From contig JAFEUB010000735.1 in NCBI GenBank assembly GCA_024529925.1, positions 2,826,364-2,890,363 on the forward strand: a stretch of DNA of 64,000 bases, in the 5' to 3' direction. The notes under the pieces are model-generated. The model did no database searches, was not told the DNA's origin, and saw only the letters and a list, made by a program, of their open reading frames with translations. Within the stretch, counting starts at the first letter, position 1. Every line of letters starts with the position of its first letter. Origin of the DNA: Ophthalmolycus amberensis. Lineage: Eukaryota > Chordata > Actinopteri > Perciformes > Zoarcidae. The position numbers and the translations under genes are program-made. Shown here piece after piece: positions 23,089 through 35,639 of this stretch.

Positions 23089-24572
23089 TGTTGGGAACGT
23101 AAAGGAGCGTGTTTGGGTTATCAGCATCTAAGAATTCATCAATAGATCAATAGATTTATTCATGTCAGTAACAATTATTAATAATAACGGGGCACCACCC
23201 TGTGAACAGGGACCAATAACCAAACGATAAACTAAGTCTCATAATTAGTGTTCACTCACAATGTCAATAGGCTGAGTACTATTACACATTCAGAGTGAAA
23301 GTGAAGGTTTAAGTTCGAGCACAGACCACATATACAGGTATTATCACAGTACATGCACAAAGTAATCACAGTCAGCTGCTCTTTAAAATATAAGAGTTTA
23401 TTAAGTTCTAATACTAATGATCTAGTCAACTAATATCTAAACTAACAACAACTATACATTTATGAGCACGCTATCTAAAATCAACAGACTATGGAAAAGA
23501 GGGGGGGGGGGGAGTGTGTGTGTCTGTGTGTGCGTAGGGGGAGGAGCGAGGGAACAGCTCAGCGACGTATGACGTAGTTGGGACGTGGTGACGTCTCTCA
23601 TGCGCGAGACTCAAAATGGCGGATAGCCAACAGGAGACCCGGCATCTAGTGCCAGTAGCCGTTTAGCACGTAGCTACATTAGCTCAAAGCTATATGTGTC
23701 AGTGTGTGTGTGGATTAGTAAAAGAGAAGGGAAAGGAACAAAACAAGATGAAATAAAACAAAAGATTAAGATCCTCCGCGCCGCGCAGGAGTACGGAAGA
23801 TTGCTCTCTCATCCTCTTTGTCTCAGCCGGCGGTTTTGACCTCCTGAACTGATGAGAAGCAACTTCGACCTCACTCGGCGGCTATCTCAACACAAATCAC
23901 GGTAGCATGAAATACACCAACTTCTCCACAACCCCAACGATCTCAGGCAGCGCGGCTGCGGGCCGCGGGAGGTATTCTCTCAGTGGGAGAGAATCGCTGT
24001 CGTCGGGATAAGGGATTTTCGCGTCCTTATCACCGGAGCAAACGAGGCGCTTGGTGGAGAGTGGAGAGTGGAAGTTCTCTCTCTCTCTTTCTGAAGGAGT
24101 CTTGCTTCTTCACTTCTGCAGGAATAAAAGGGTTCGCTTCTTGGATATGAACAAAGATATAATAGACAGTTTGGTGAATTCGGCCAGCGAATGTAAACTG
24201 TTAAACCTAGGTTTTTGGTTAAAAAGGGGAACAACGTTGCAGTGTGTGCCTCCTGCTACCCCGGAGGGATCGATGGAAAAAGCGTTGAGGTGGGGGTGTT
24301 CTGGTAGTTTTGTAGAACGGTGGCTGAACCACAGGGGTCCTGGGGTGTCTTGGCCCTCGGCCAATTAGATTGCAGCGGTGCTTTCAGGTAACTTCAGGAA
24401 CGCATAGTTTTTGGGGGGAGGAAACTCACACCCTAATGTGAATTTCTTCAGAGTTGGGGGTTTGGTGCTCATCAAAATACAATCAGGATGAAACCTTTGC
24501 TTGCAAAAGGGAAGGCCTGACTCTCTCTTTGTTCCACAGCACATGTCGAAGCCATATAGTCAGATCCCAACA
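23089..24572 (-). repeat. 5' LTR of the retroelement (1484 bp)
   Basis: Same ends as its partner; shorter by about 250 bp, mostly one internal gap where the partner has 19360-19555. Scattered substitutions between the LTRs imply an insertion that is not very recent. Confidence 0.9.
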
Positions 24573-25540
24573 CTGTAAACCTCGGCCTTTCACAACAACT
24601 CTTAACCAACCAGAGGAGGGAATCGGAATATTTTGTAAGTGTGCTCTAAGACTATGAAGTTTAACAAAAGCGAAAAGCCATTTAGTGGAGTGTTGGTTCT
24701 CTGATGCAAAACATATTGTGAGGCTACACATCGTGGGCTAACACGTCTGCCCACGATGCAGGTGGAACATTAGGAAAAAGACTGAAGGACAAAAAGTCAT
24801 TGAATAGTTGGTCTTCTAAAGTCAATTAAACATTGGAATCCTGTTAAATATTCAACACTGGTCACTCCACATCTTTACCAATAAATGTCTTGTCATTGAA
24901 CAATTTTGCTTTTATTTGAAAACTAGTTGCATCATGAATAACAACATTGACAGGTTATAATGGAGGAACGTCTGTCCTTTTGCTCGATGTTTCTCTTTCT
25001 TCAATGTAACCAAAGAGAGCCACATAATTTATACCTTTGTTCACCAAAAAAAACATTGTTTAAGTCTGCAATTTTTTCAGTTATTTAATTTTGAAATAGT
25101 TAATCTTACTTAAATAATGAGAGCAATTCCAGAGGAAATCATGAGTGCCATATGTACATGAATGACCAACACAAACTTAATGGTACAACACTTGCAGTCT
25201 GTGCAGGGGCATTTTTACTGTTTAAGATTAGCATAAGATTAGATTAGATGTTTGCGCTACGTGGTTGTGCAAAGTGTTTTCTTATCAGCCAGAATTCATT
25301 GTTTGATTATAGTTAACATATTACAATACATACATACCAAGCACAGAAATATTTGAAATGAGTAATGTTAATCAAATCTGCTTATAATAATATTCAAATT
25401 AAAAATAAAACATTTCAGGACACAGGAATTGGTTTTGATTTTTTTGGGGGGGATTATTGCTTCAAGTTTCACTGGCTCCGATATCATTGTATCAGTCTTT
25501 CATGGACTGGATGAGCCACTGACATCTGTGAAAGAGAGGC
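24573..25540. other. Distal part of duplication copy A, non-coding
   Basis: Upstream sequence of Ig gene A displaced by the retroelement. Matches 33465-34424 of copy B. No coding region supported. Confidence 0.7.
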
Positions 25541-25597
25541 TGTCAGGGCTATAGGAAAGACTGGTAGTGGATGGACCCAAGCGCAGAGAGACACGGG
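25541..25597 (-). mobile_element. Truncated solo LTR at the duplication junction
   Basis: These 57 bases equal the left end of the solo LTR at 34425-34973 and stop abruptly where copy B begins. They mark the breakpoint of the tandem duplication. Confidence 0.88.
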
Positions 25598-25769
25598 TCG
25601 GGCAGGCTTCATGCTTCATATATCTGGCAGTTGATGAATGTGCCACGGCTATAATTTCAGACATCAACACCATCCTTCATAAAGAGCCACAACAACAACA
25701 GCCATTTCATTCCCTCACTGGGGCTGAAGGTAGCGCACATGCAAGATTTCTATACCTGGACTGACTGTG

Positions 25770-26761
25770 ATGGACTGGCTGAACTACAACATGGGCTCAA
25801 GGAGGTTTTTGCTGTTGGTTCTTGTACTGCTTGTATTTACTGATCACAGCCAATGTATTGTATACTTTATCAGAATGAGACAATGTACAGGGTTAGAAAA
25901 GTATAAAGTAACATCTTGTGCGTTCTATTTTATGACTTGTTTTCCTCATTTCTTAAAGGTGTTCCCGAGACACATGCAGAATCATTGGTTGTCAGCAACT
26001 TCACAGATGGTTTGTGAGATTAATGTTTAAAACACATTTTCAACAAGAGTGGCTTATTATTTTTCTAGTTTTTGCATTTCTTAATTAATCAAATTATTAT
26101 CCTTAATCTTTTTTTTTATCAAGTTTGATATCAATTGTGTCGTAGTCTTTGCTGTTGGAGCTCCACTGACCACTGCAAATCCAGTCAACATCAGAAGACA
26201 GCACACCAGACTGTGGAACTGTGAAGGTGAAAGCAGCATTATCAAAGCCCCCATTATAGCATCTCATCTGTTTACATGTAATCAGAGCCTGAGTATCAGC
26301 ATGTCATCCTAACCCATTCTGCTCTTTTGTCCTTTTGTATTTGGGTCACCTAGTAAAGGGAAGAGAGATTGTGAATAATCGCTGTTTTTGTCAGCAATCT
26401 GGCAGGCGCAACGGCAAGCATGGAAAATGTAAGTTACATATATATTTTTTGAAATTCATAAAATAAAGTAAAAAGTGAGATCAGTCTTGCATTCAGTAAA
26501 TTCCCCTGGCTTCAACTGAAAGGTGATTATAAATTGAAATACTCTTCAGAAGTGAGATTTTTAAATATTTTGGAGGGTGAACTTAATTTGTTTTCTTTCT
26601 CATCCCGTTACTTCATCTGTCTGGATTTATTCAAACCACCAGTGAAAACATTGTGCCAGAGGAAATAAAACAAGAATCTGAAAAGGTGCAGCTGGCTTTC
26701 CAAAAGAAGGGGAAAAGATCCGAAGGGCAGGAAGAAGTTCAGGACCAGTGTCCCTATATGA
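25770..26761 (+). pseudogene. CXCL17-like gene, copy 2, disabled
   Basis: Exon positions mirror copy 1: 25770-25854, 25959-26009, 26146-26226, 26354-26428 and 26643-26761, with all splice dinucleotides kept. Three changes argue against normal function. The first cysteine of the first CxC pair is Trp (LWNC instead of LCNC). Exon 5 has an in-frame TAA at 26666-26668, removing the last cysteine and the basic C-terminal end. The last base of exon 1 is T instead of G, which also changes Gly to Cys at the junction. The TATA-like box is altered too. The remaining frame after the stop still encodes the KKFRTSVPI end, so decay looks recent. A truncated secreted product cannot be excluded. Confidence 0.8.
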
Positions 26762-27469
26762 ACAACACCAGAAGAACCGTGTACACACATATCATTACAC
26801 AGTATATAGCGATGGTAATGCAATGTTTACTGTCATACATATTTCGTATCTGACAATGTTTCCCTCATGAAAGTTTGCATGAATGGAACTCTCTGAATCA
26901 GCACAAAGACAAAATAAAAACGTTCCCACAAAATTCATTCTGTTGATTATTTATTGATTAACAAATAAATACCATGAATTAAAGCACGATAAGACTTACA
27001 TTTACTTAATTTTCCTTACTTAATATTATTGCGCATAACAAAACAGCTGCTGGTGTTCAGACTGAAGAATTGCAGTTTGTACCAAAAGAGTATGCAGGTA
27101 TTTTAGAGTAATACACTTGTCAAACTATGCAAATGTAGCGAAATATTTGAAATAAACTACCTCAATGGTAGTGACAACAACAACCATCACAATAAGAATA
27201 GCAACTATTTATACTTGCTAATAATGAAATCATTTAACAGGCAATACAATAAGGTTAGAATTTAAAGGAAATATATCTAACAACAAACTATTAAATTAAT
27301 TGAAGTCTGCCTCTTTGTCTTTTCAGCAAAAACCCCAAAGAACTGATAAAGTGGCATCAGATTATTGATTATACAGTCAAATTGTTTTCATTTTCCCCAA
27401 TAAGACTGTTAAGACTGCAGTGAGAGCAAGAGGCCTTTCAATCTGACTGCATTTCTCAGTGCAGAGGAC

Positions 27470-30400
27470 TCAGTTGAACAGCACAGGCACAGACAAAGCA
27501 AACAGACCCATCATAAGCAGACCACCTTGGGATGGGAAGCGGAGGGCGGAGGCGTGAGCTAAGAGAGACAAAAGGACAGAAATGATGACAAATCAATCAC
27601 ATGTTACATTTAATACAACATGAGATATCTTTAGTTGTATGGCACTTATTCTGGTCGTGTTTTAACTGTAACATGTAATTGAAATATTCCACATAAGGCC
27701 AGCTTTTTCTAACAATGCAAATAAACAAAAACATTTTAAAGATTATCAAAAGATTGGATTTAGATTTGGATTCAAAAAGTCTTTCACACCAAATGCAATA
27801 ACTTTTCTGAATTAATAAACACCAATCACACTGGAAGAATGTCTGTTATAGTTGTCTGTACTGTGCATATTGTGCTATTTATTGTATGTACTGTGATTTA
27901 CTATGATGTGATTTAATCAAACTTTGAAGCTGAAGGCAAATTTCAACATTTGTGGACAACAAAGAGGATTATTACTATTCATATTTAGCTTGTCAGCTAA
28001 TCAAATATCATCAAAAGACTTTTGAAGAAAGGCTCACTCACCAGCGACAGGAAAGGCTTTAGTTTTGTACATTGTGATATTGGTCACAGGGTTCGTCGCC
28101 TTACATGTGTACTTTCCCCGATTCGTCGAAAGGAAAGTGATGACAGAGCCCATATGTACAGCCGGTGATGACTCGTTTAAGAACCAGTGGAAGTCACAAT
28201 CTGGCCGAGAATCCGCAGAGCATGTCAGGGACACGTAGAGAACATGTTTTAAATGTTTTAAATATGGAAGAGATATTTTCACACTCAGAGGGCCATCTGC
28301 AAACACACAGAGAGGAGGAGTTGGTCAGAGACAAGTTCACAAGCCACATATGTTCTGAGCAGCATTTCAATAACCCATTCAGGTATCTTTGGTCGAACTG
28401 AAACCACCGTACTTTTACAGTAAATATTTAGCTAAATTTCAATCACAAGCTCAGTAAATATGCTTATGTAATGTAAACGTAAATCTGTTTTTGTAAAACC
28501 CACTTAGTCCCATGATCAACAGGGTGCTGATGTGTGAGGTAATATCATTGATAAAGACAGTGGCAGTTATTGAGGAGGTGATGTTTGTGTGTCACACCTG
28601 ATCACACACCAAATTACATGAAATGCTGCATTTGGTTTTTCCTTTACACTACCGTCAGGGATTTACGTTTACGTAGTTTTCATGCCACATATGTTAGATT
28701 TTCTTCAAAACCTGTTAGAATTTACTGAAAAAATATATATAAAATCCCTATATTTTTCTATAACACTCACAGTTCACCAGGAGCATATATTTGGGGCTTT
28801 TATGTGGACCAGCCTGATTGGTAGCCACACACTGATATGTCCCCTCATTGTGCAAGGTCACCGGAGTGAAATGCAGCGAGTTGTTTTCAATGTGGTACGA
28901 CATGTGAGGTTCTGCGACGGAGTGCGTCATGTTCAGGCGCATGTTGTCCTTCATCCAGTAGATCGTGTCATAGGGCCCAGTGACGTTACAGGTGAGAGTG
29001 AAGTTTTCAGTGTTTATTGGAACTGTGTTGCTTCTGATCATCACTGACCCTGTTGCCTCTGTGGACAGAAAACACACAGCGGAAATCCATCAGTATTTGA
29101 TCGCTTGTAAAGTGACACGACATGCATTGAAGGAGTCAAACCCATCGATATTCTTACCAATGACTGTGAGCATTTTGCATTTTGTGACATTCTTTCCTGT
29201 CACATTATTGTAGGCCATGCAGGTGATTTCTCCACTCATATTTAGCGACAAAACGTCAGTTGTAAACACGGAAGAATTGGCCACGTTGGAGCCATTGAAC
29301 CACCAGCTGAACTGACTGGGAGGCATCGACATGGCAGAACAGTGGAAGACCGCGTATTGTCCCATCTCAGCAAAAGCTGGCCCATGAATCATTGGTGTTT
29401 TTGGTCCAACTGCAACAGCAAAGGAGTGGACAGGCTCTCTTGGTAACATATGTATTGAAATAACTTCAGATGATGCACTATACAGTTTATGAAACTGTCA
29501 GTTACAGTGAACTAAATCCTTTTTAAATGTTACTCACAGTTCACAAGAAGCATGTACGGAGGGCTGGTCAGGTTCCAAAGAGCATGAATAGCCGCACACT
29601 GATAGTGTCCAGTATCATTGTGTTTGAGTGGGTTGAAAGTGACTGTCTTGTTATCCGAGGAGAAAACAGTCGTGTTGTCTTCACGCAGTGGCTCACCATT
29701 TTTCATCCAGTAAACATGCTTAACCGTTCCAGTCGCATTGCATGTTAGCTTATAAGAATAACCCTCTATGGCAAGATTCATCGGTGCTTCCACATGTACA
29801 TTCTCTGGTGGATCTGAAAAAAATGTAATAAAATTCATAACAGTTAAATGGTTTTCGCCTGTGCCACCTTTCCTATTTGTCCGTGGCAAAAACATTTTTA
29901 CAGAAACATAAAAATGGCAATCCAAGTCTCACTGAAAACAGTGAGCATCGTGTAGGCAGTGCTGTTTTTGCCGGTGATGTTGTTGAAGGCCATGCAGATG
30001 TACTTCCCGCTCATATTTAAGGTCAGAGGTCCAATCACTAAATTTGAGGTAGTAGCCACCAGGGAACCATTGTAGTACCAGCTGATGCGGCTGGGAGGAT
30101 GAGAGGCACTTGAGCAGTTGAGGGTTTCCAGTGCTCCTGTCAGAGCAATGGATTGCCCCGCGATCACCGGTTTCATTGGGCCATCTTTTAATATCAGACA
30201 ATAAATTAAAGAGATTATATTTTTTTACGTTACTATTCTTTGTGTATCTGCAAAGAAAGAGTGAGTTAGAGATTTAAATACTTACAGTTTACGTTAACTG
30301 TGTAGGGGCTGCTGGTCATGTTGCTCACAGAATTAAAAGCCTGACACTGATAATCCCCGTTATCTGAAAGTTGGACTTGGGTGATAGTCAATGTTGTGTT

Positions 30401-33237
30401 GTTCATGTCAAAGAAGGTTGTATTGTCAGCTGTAATAAGTTGACCATTCCTTCTCCACTGAATGCTGGCAACCGATCCAGTCACTTCACAATGCAGACTG
30501 AGTGGCTCATGAAGCATTACTGGTCCACCTGTGTGATTCACCACAACTGCTGCGATTGGCTCTGTAGGAGGAGAAGGGAATTAAGTAAATGAAACTCACA
30601 CATGTATCTGAATGGCATATGACATTGACAATTTTCAAGAAACAGTTTCGCATTTTGGGGAATACACTTAAACCTTTTTCTTGCCAAGAGTTAAATGAGA
30701 ATATTGAGAACAACAAGATTTCCGGAAGTCACAGGCAAGAAATAGTCAAGTATGTAAAACAGCAACTATATGGTTTTACACTTCGGTATTTGCATGGATT
30801 GAGCTAAAGAGATATAACGTCTTGATTAGTGAGCTTTAGAGGTGCTGTTAGGCAGAGCCAGGCTAGCTCTTTGTCAAACTTAGCTAGCAGGCTGCTGTCT
30901 CCAGGGTCAATTCTATAATCTAACTCGCTGCAAGAAAGCAAATAAGCACACACCACAACATCTGTTCTTTAAAATAATCTAAATGTCTTTGCTGAGAGAA
31001 ACAAAATCAAAAGGTGCAAAATATGACCCTCCAAAATACCACAAATCCAACCTTACCCATAATCCTGATCATTGCACTTTTGCTGCTGAATCTCAGCGTT
31101 ACTGTGTTGTGAAATACGCATTGGTAATTTCCTGAGTTGCTCTCTGTAACCGTCTCCAGTTGAAGGTGTGGGCCAACGTTATTTAGGTACACCCCATGAA
31201 CCATCCACTGGATCATCGCCGGAGGGCTGGAGTCCGCTGAGCATGACAGTGTGATGTTAGATCCTGTTATATGGGTGGACCTCATGGGCATGATCCCCAT
31301 CGTTGTGTTACTTGGACCATCTGATGAAACAACAAGAGGGAAATTGTGTTCGGGGTTGATGTTGAGTGATTGGGGCTTTTTTTCTATACATAGGCCCAGT
31401 GTGTATTTACTGTATATATATATAAGCTCTCTTTAGTGCAAACTCACAGCTGACGTTCAGATATACAGGGAGACTGCTTTCATGGCTCAAACCGTTGGAC
31501 ACATTGCACCTGAACGGCCCTTCGTCACAGCGGGTCACCTGGACCATGGTGAGAGTGGCACCTCCATCGCTGAGCTGTACTCCCCCGCCGGCTGTGACCA
31601 CAGAGCTGCCGTTCAGCCAAACATAAGACAGGGACGAGCCGTTGAGCACAGAGCACGTGAGAACTGCTGTGTCATTGAACTCCACCAGGTTGGTTGCGTT
31701 TGCTCTCAGAGTCACACCTGAAATAGGCACTGCAAAGGAAGGAAATAAACTATTTAGCAAGTTTTGTGGAAACATTGGATTGCAGTGGACATGAAATGTG
31801 TGCTCTTTCAATGGTAGGCAGAGGTGGAAACATGACTCTTATGACTTGAACTGAAGTCTGATCCAAGCCAAAGTTATAATTAGCCTCTCTAGCGGCATCG
31901 CTCAATGGATGGCAATATTGGCCTGATGTTCGGCAAGTCCACCACTTGGGTCCCGACTGAAATATCTCAACAACTTTTGGATGGATTGCCAATGTACTTT
32001 GCACATTCAGATCCACCTGAGGAAACATTGTAATGTCTTAACATTTCAGCCAGTGCCATCACCTGGTCACAATTTGTATTTGTCGAGTATTTGGCCAAAT
32101 TAATACAAAAAATATTGACATTCCCATCAGCCTCAGTTGTACTTTGCTTTAAGGTAAGTGCTTGTGATAATATGATAAGGAACACTGACACTAGCATTTC
32201 GTTCAAGTACAGCCTCAGAAAGCCACTAGATGTAAACTCTTATAGTAATGTTTATACTTCACTCATCTTAAATTGACTAAGAGAGTAGATTGGACCATTA
32301 ACTTTATGTGACAGTATTATTGGACTAACTCCAATATGTTTTAATATATGTTCATGCATGTTTGGTGATTTAGAATGTTTAAGTTATATCAAAACTAAAA
32401 TAATTTCAGTCAAAATGTTTTAATTGTCTAATTTGAAGACTGAAACTAAAGACATGAGACCAACGTGGGACTCGAACAAAGCTGACGAAATCTCCCAAAT
32501 GTTGCAGGCAAGGTGATTGTTATAGCTCAAGACTTCCACGCTGCTCTAGTCTTTTGTCTTTTTGTTTATGAGTATGCAAGTTTGAGTATAGACTGAGCTT
32601 TGATTAATATACAACAGTGGAATGTGAGCAAATACATCAAGGAGTGAGTCAACATGAAAAGTGATAAAGTGGTCCTTACCTTGAACTGACAGCGTTAACT
32701 GGGCGCGAAAAGAATTCACTGCCTGTAATGTCCAGAGTCCAGAGTCTTCCAGCTGTACTGAACTTATAGTCAATGATGAAAAGGTTGAATTGAATGCAAC
32801 TCTGCCAATCCAAGTGTCTAATACACTTATGATTGGATTTCCTGGGATTATCAGCACAACGATATCATTGTCGAACAGCCACGCCCCTATGGTGGCATTG
32901 TGCTGGCTGGAAAGTGTGACATTGCTGCCCACTGGTAACGGGTTCTCAGAGGCATGTATCTTCTGGATAGATGTAGCTAGAAACAGAAAGCAGAGAGCAA
33001 TCGGTCACCCTTAAAAGTAGTCATCATCTACATGCATATATTAAATACAAAAACACCGGTCAAAGCACAAAGTAGCACATTTAGAACTTTTTCAATCAGT
33101 TCGATCTGTAAAATGTCTCCCTTGTCTGAACTGAATTAATATAATAAAAAATGCTAAATGAATTCAAGTTCAAAATAATTCTTACCTGTTGCAAATGTCG
33201 TGAACAGAATCAGGGCAAACACCAGTGGAGACTCCAT
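27470..33237 (-). CDS. CEACAM-like Ig-superfamily protein B, GPI-anchored type (two extra Ig exons)
   Basis: Paralogue of gene A. Minus-strand exons: leader 33237-33186; N domain 32976-32680; Ig 31729-31448, 31320-31057, 30561-30286, 30184-29933, 29813-29538, (29451-29158), 29058-28771, 28296-28042; GPI-type tail 27558-27470. All are phase 1. With every exon it would encode 874 aa. The acceptor of exon 29451-29158 is AC instead of AG, so that exon is probably skipped, leaving 776 aa in frame. Exons 31729-31448 and 31320-31057, absent from gene A, are an A-type (VRF-like CDEGPFRC) and a B-type (NYQC) C2 domain. The N domain lacks the cysteine pair. Role inferred as for A: surface glycoprotein without signalling tail. 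Confidence 0.85.
31745..32225. repeat. Dispersed fish repeat in gene B intron
   Basis: Paralogous copy of the intronic repeat at 16760-17230. Confidence 0.5.
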
Positions 33238-33464
33238 TTCACTCTTCGGAGTCTTCCTTGCCAGCTAAATGGACTTGACTGGCTGTGATAAAAAGAAATC
33301 TGGAGATATTGTATGGTCACAGCCCACTTTTGATCAGCAAATATTTGCTCTGCTTTCCTCAAGCGTTCTGTTCTCATGATGTAAGCGCTTAGCCCTACCA
33401 TCACCTTGCCATCATAAAGCCACGCCTTATTTTGCCTTTGTCAACACCAAGGAGTGTCCATTTA

Positions 33465-33468
33465 CTGT
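33465..33468. other. Empty target site of the LTR retroelement
   Basis: TTTACTGTAAAC in copy B is uninterrupted; in copy A the retroelement sits between two copies of CTGT at the matching point. Confidence 0.92.
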
Positions 33469-34424
33469 AAACATCGGCCTTTCACAACAACTCTTAACCA
33501 ACCAGAGGAGGGGATCGGGATATTTTGTGAGTGTGCTCTAAGACTATGAAGTTTAACAAAAGCGAAAAGCCATTTAGTGGAGTGTTGGTTCTCTGATGCA
33601 AAACATATTGTGAGGCTACACAACACGTCTGCCCACGATGCAGGTGGAACATTAGGAAAAAGACTGAAGGACAAAAAGTCATTGAATAGTTGGTCTTCTA
33701 AAGTCAATTAAACATTGGAATCCTGTTAAATATTCAACACTGGTCACTCCACATCTTTACCAATAAATGTCTTGTCATTGAACAATTTTGCTTTTCTTTG
33801 AAAACCAGTTGCATCATCAATAACAACATTGACAGGTTATAATGGAGGAACATCCGTCCTTTTGCTAGATGTTTCTCTTTCTTCAATGTAACCAAAGAGA
33901 GCCACAGAATTTATACCTTTGTTCACCAAAAAAAAACGTTTAAGACTGCAATTTTTTTAGTTATTTTATTTTGAAATAGTTAATCTTACTTAAATAATGA
34001 GAGCAATTCCAGAGGAAACCATGAGTGCCATATGTACATGAATGACCAACAAAAACTTAATGGTACAACACTTGCAGTCTGTGCAGGGGCATTTTTACTG
34101 TTTAAGATTAGCATGAGATTAGATTAGATGTTTGTGCTATGCGGTTGTGCAAAGTGTTTTCTTATCAGCGAGAATTCATTGTTTGATTATAGTTAACATA
34201 TTACAATACATACATACCAAGCCAAACACAGAAATATTTGAAATGAGTAATGTTAATCAAATCTGCTTATAATATTTAAATTAAAAATAAAACATTTCAG
34301 GACACAGGAATTGGTTTTGATTTTTTTGGGGGGGATTATTGCTTCAAGTTTCACTGGCTCCGATTTCATTGTATCAGAGTCTTTCATGGACTGGATGAAC
34401 CACTGACATCTGTGAAAGAGAGGC

Positions 34425-34973
34425 TGTCAGGGCTATAGGAAAGACTGGTAGTGGATGGACCCAAGCGCAGAGAGACACGGGAGCAGAAGGATTTGTTAGA
34501 TGAGAATTTAATAAGAAAACAAAAAAATGTCCAAAGTAAAACTGCCAGTGCAAGGAATTCCAACAAATGTGAAACAATAAAAATCCAAGGGAAAAAACAA
34601 GACATGGGCAAAACTCAAAAACGGGATGAGGATAACAAAAAACAATCAGGATCTTGACAAAACACAAAGCAGAGATGAACATGAAAAGGGGCAACACAAG
34701 GAACAGACCCTGAATGATCCTATTCGGGCAGACCAGAGCACAGCAGACCAGGTAACGTAACAGATGAACCAACAATGAGACAGGGGGACACACGGGGCTT
34801 AAATACACTGGGAAGGTGCAGGTGATGAGACACAGCAGGGTTCAATCAAGGGCGGGGCAGACAATCATAAAGGCGGGAAATAGACAAGGACAGGAAAGTG
34901 AAGTGAACACAGGACAGGAGGCAGGGAAAGTCAAAATAAAATGGAAGAACCAATAAAACCCAAAACCGTGACA
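34425..34973 (-). mobile_element. Solo LTR, 549 bp
   Basis: Begins TGTCAGGG and ends CCGTGACA (TG...CA), flanked by GAGGC at 34420-34424 and 34974-34978. Read on the minus strand it has a TATTTAA box in the middle and an ATTAAA signal later, the layout of an LTR promoter and polyadenylation region. Similar sequences are common in fish; I read it as a Gypsy-type solo LTR. Its truncated twin is at 25541-25597. Confidence 0.75.
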
Positions 34974-34978
34974 GAGGC

Positions 34979-35639
34979 AGTCATTCGAGTTATGAGTCAT
35001 GTTAGTTATATTACTTTAAGTGAGTTACGGTAGTTCAATTTAAGTAAAGCTGAATGTCAGTGTAATTCTTCATAGAGTGAATTCCTTTTCCCTCAAAACG
35101 CATTTGGCAAAACAAATTAGTTGTGTATAAATAGTTCAGAAGAGGATCGCTTGTATTTGAATTGATTAATCAATAAAAACAAAATCAAAAATGCCAGAAT
35201 TCACTGGTTCCACTGAGATTGTTGGCTCTATTGTTTGTCCTCAATAGGAAATTAAACACCTTTGGGTTTTGGACAAAGCTGTGAATCGTTCAACTTGAGC
35301 TTTAAAAGATTAAAATTTGTAATTTGTCACTATTTTCAGGCATTTCATGAATCAAACTTTGAATTGATAAATAACTGTCATAGTAATCAATTATGAAAAT
35401 ATAATAAAGTTGCAGCCAGTTACATCATTGATGTCAGGTACGGCTTAACAGGAAGCAGATTTTGTTTAACTCATTATATCATGTTCAAGGCTGATCCGAA
35501 TTAATGTATAAGTGTCACCATTTTGAAGGGATAATTTACCTTTTTCTCTTCTAAACTATACAGAATGTATTGTCAATCCACAAATCTGATTATTAATCTT
35601 CATTATTTTGAAGTGTATCCATGTCATAAAGATGTTATT
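34979..35639. other. Intergenic / 3' region of Ig gene C
   Basis: AT-rich, no coding supported. Probably includes the 3' UTR of gene C. Confidence 0.4.

Larger units (their letters stand above)
18444..24572 (-). mobile_element. Non-autonomous LTR retroelement (6.1 kb) with 4-bp target duplication
   Basis: Two long direct repeats (18444-20177 and 23089-24572) start with TGTTGGG and end with CCCAACA. The flanks show CTGT on both sides (18440-18443 and 24573-24576). On the minus strand the left LTR (23089-24572) is followed after three bases by a TGG-type primer binding site, and a purine run precedes the right LTR, so the element reads right to left. The interior is only 2.9 kb with gag-like remnants; I find no protease, reverse transcriptase, integrase or envelope. 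The family is unresolved (Gypsy/ERV-like). Copy B keeps the intact empty target at 33465-33468. Confidence 0.92.
11451..25597. repeat. Tandem segmental duplication, copy A
   Basis: From about 11451 the sequence matches 25598 onward almost base for base, in the same orientation. Copy A carries the first CXCL17-like gene and Ig gene A. It is interrupted by a 6.1-kb LTR element (18444-24572) and resumes at 24573-25597. Relative to copy B it lacks about 850 bp near 16750. Within the Ig gene the offset between copies is a constant 14143 bases. Confidence 0.95.
25598..34480. repeat. Tandem segmental duplication, copy B
   Basis: Second unit, holding the decayed CXCL17-like copy and Ig gene B. Its left junction, near 25598, joins 57 bases of a solo LTR end directly to the sequence that starts copy A. 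Its right side runs into the complete solo LTR at 34425-34973, so the duplication breakpoint fell inside that LTR. Only about 170 bases upstream of the CXCL17-like start codon were copied. Confidence 0.93.
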
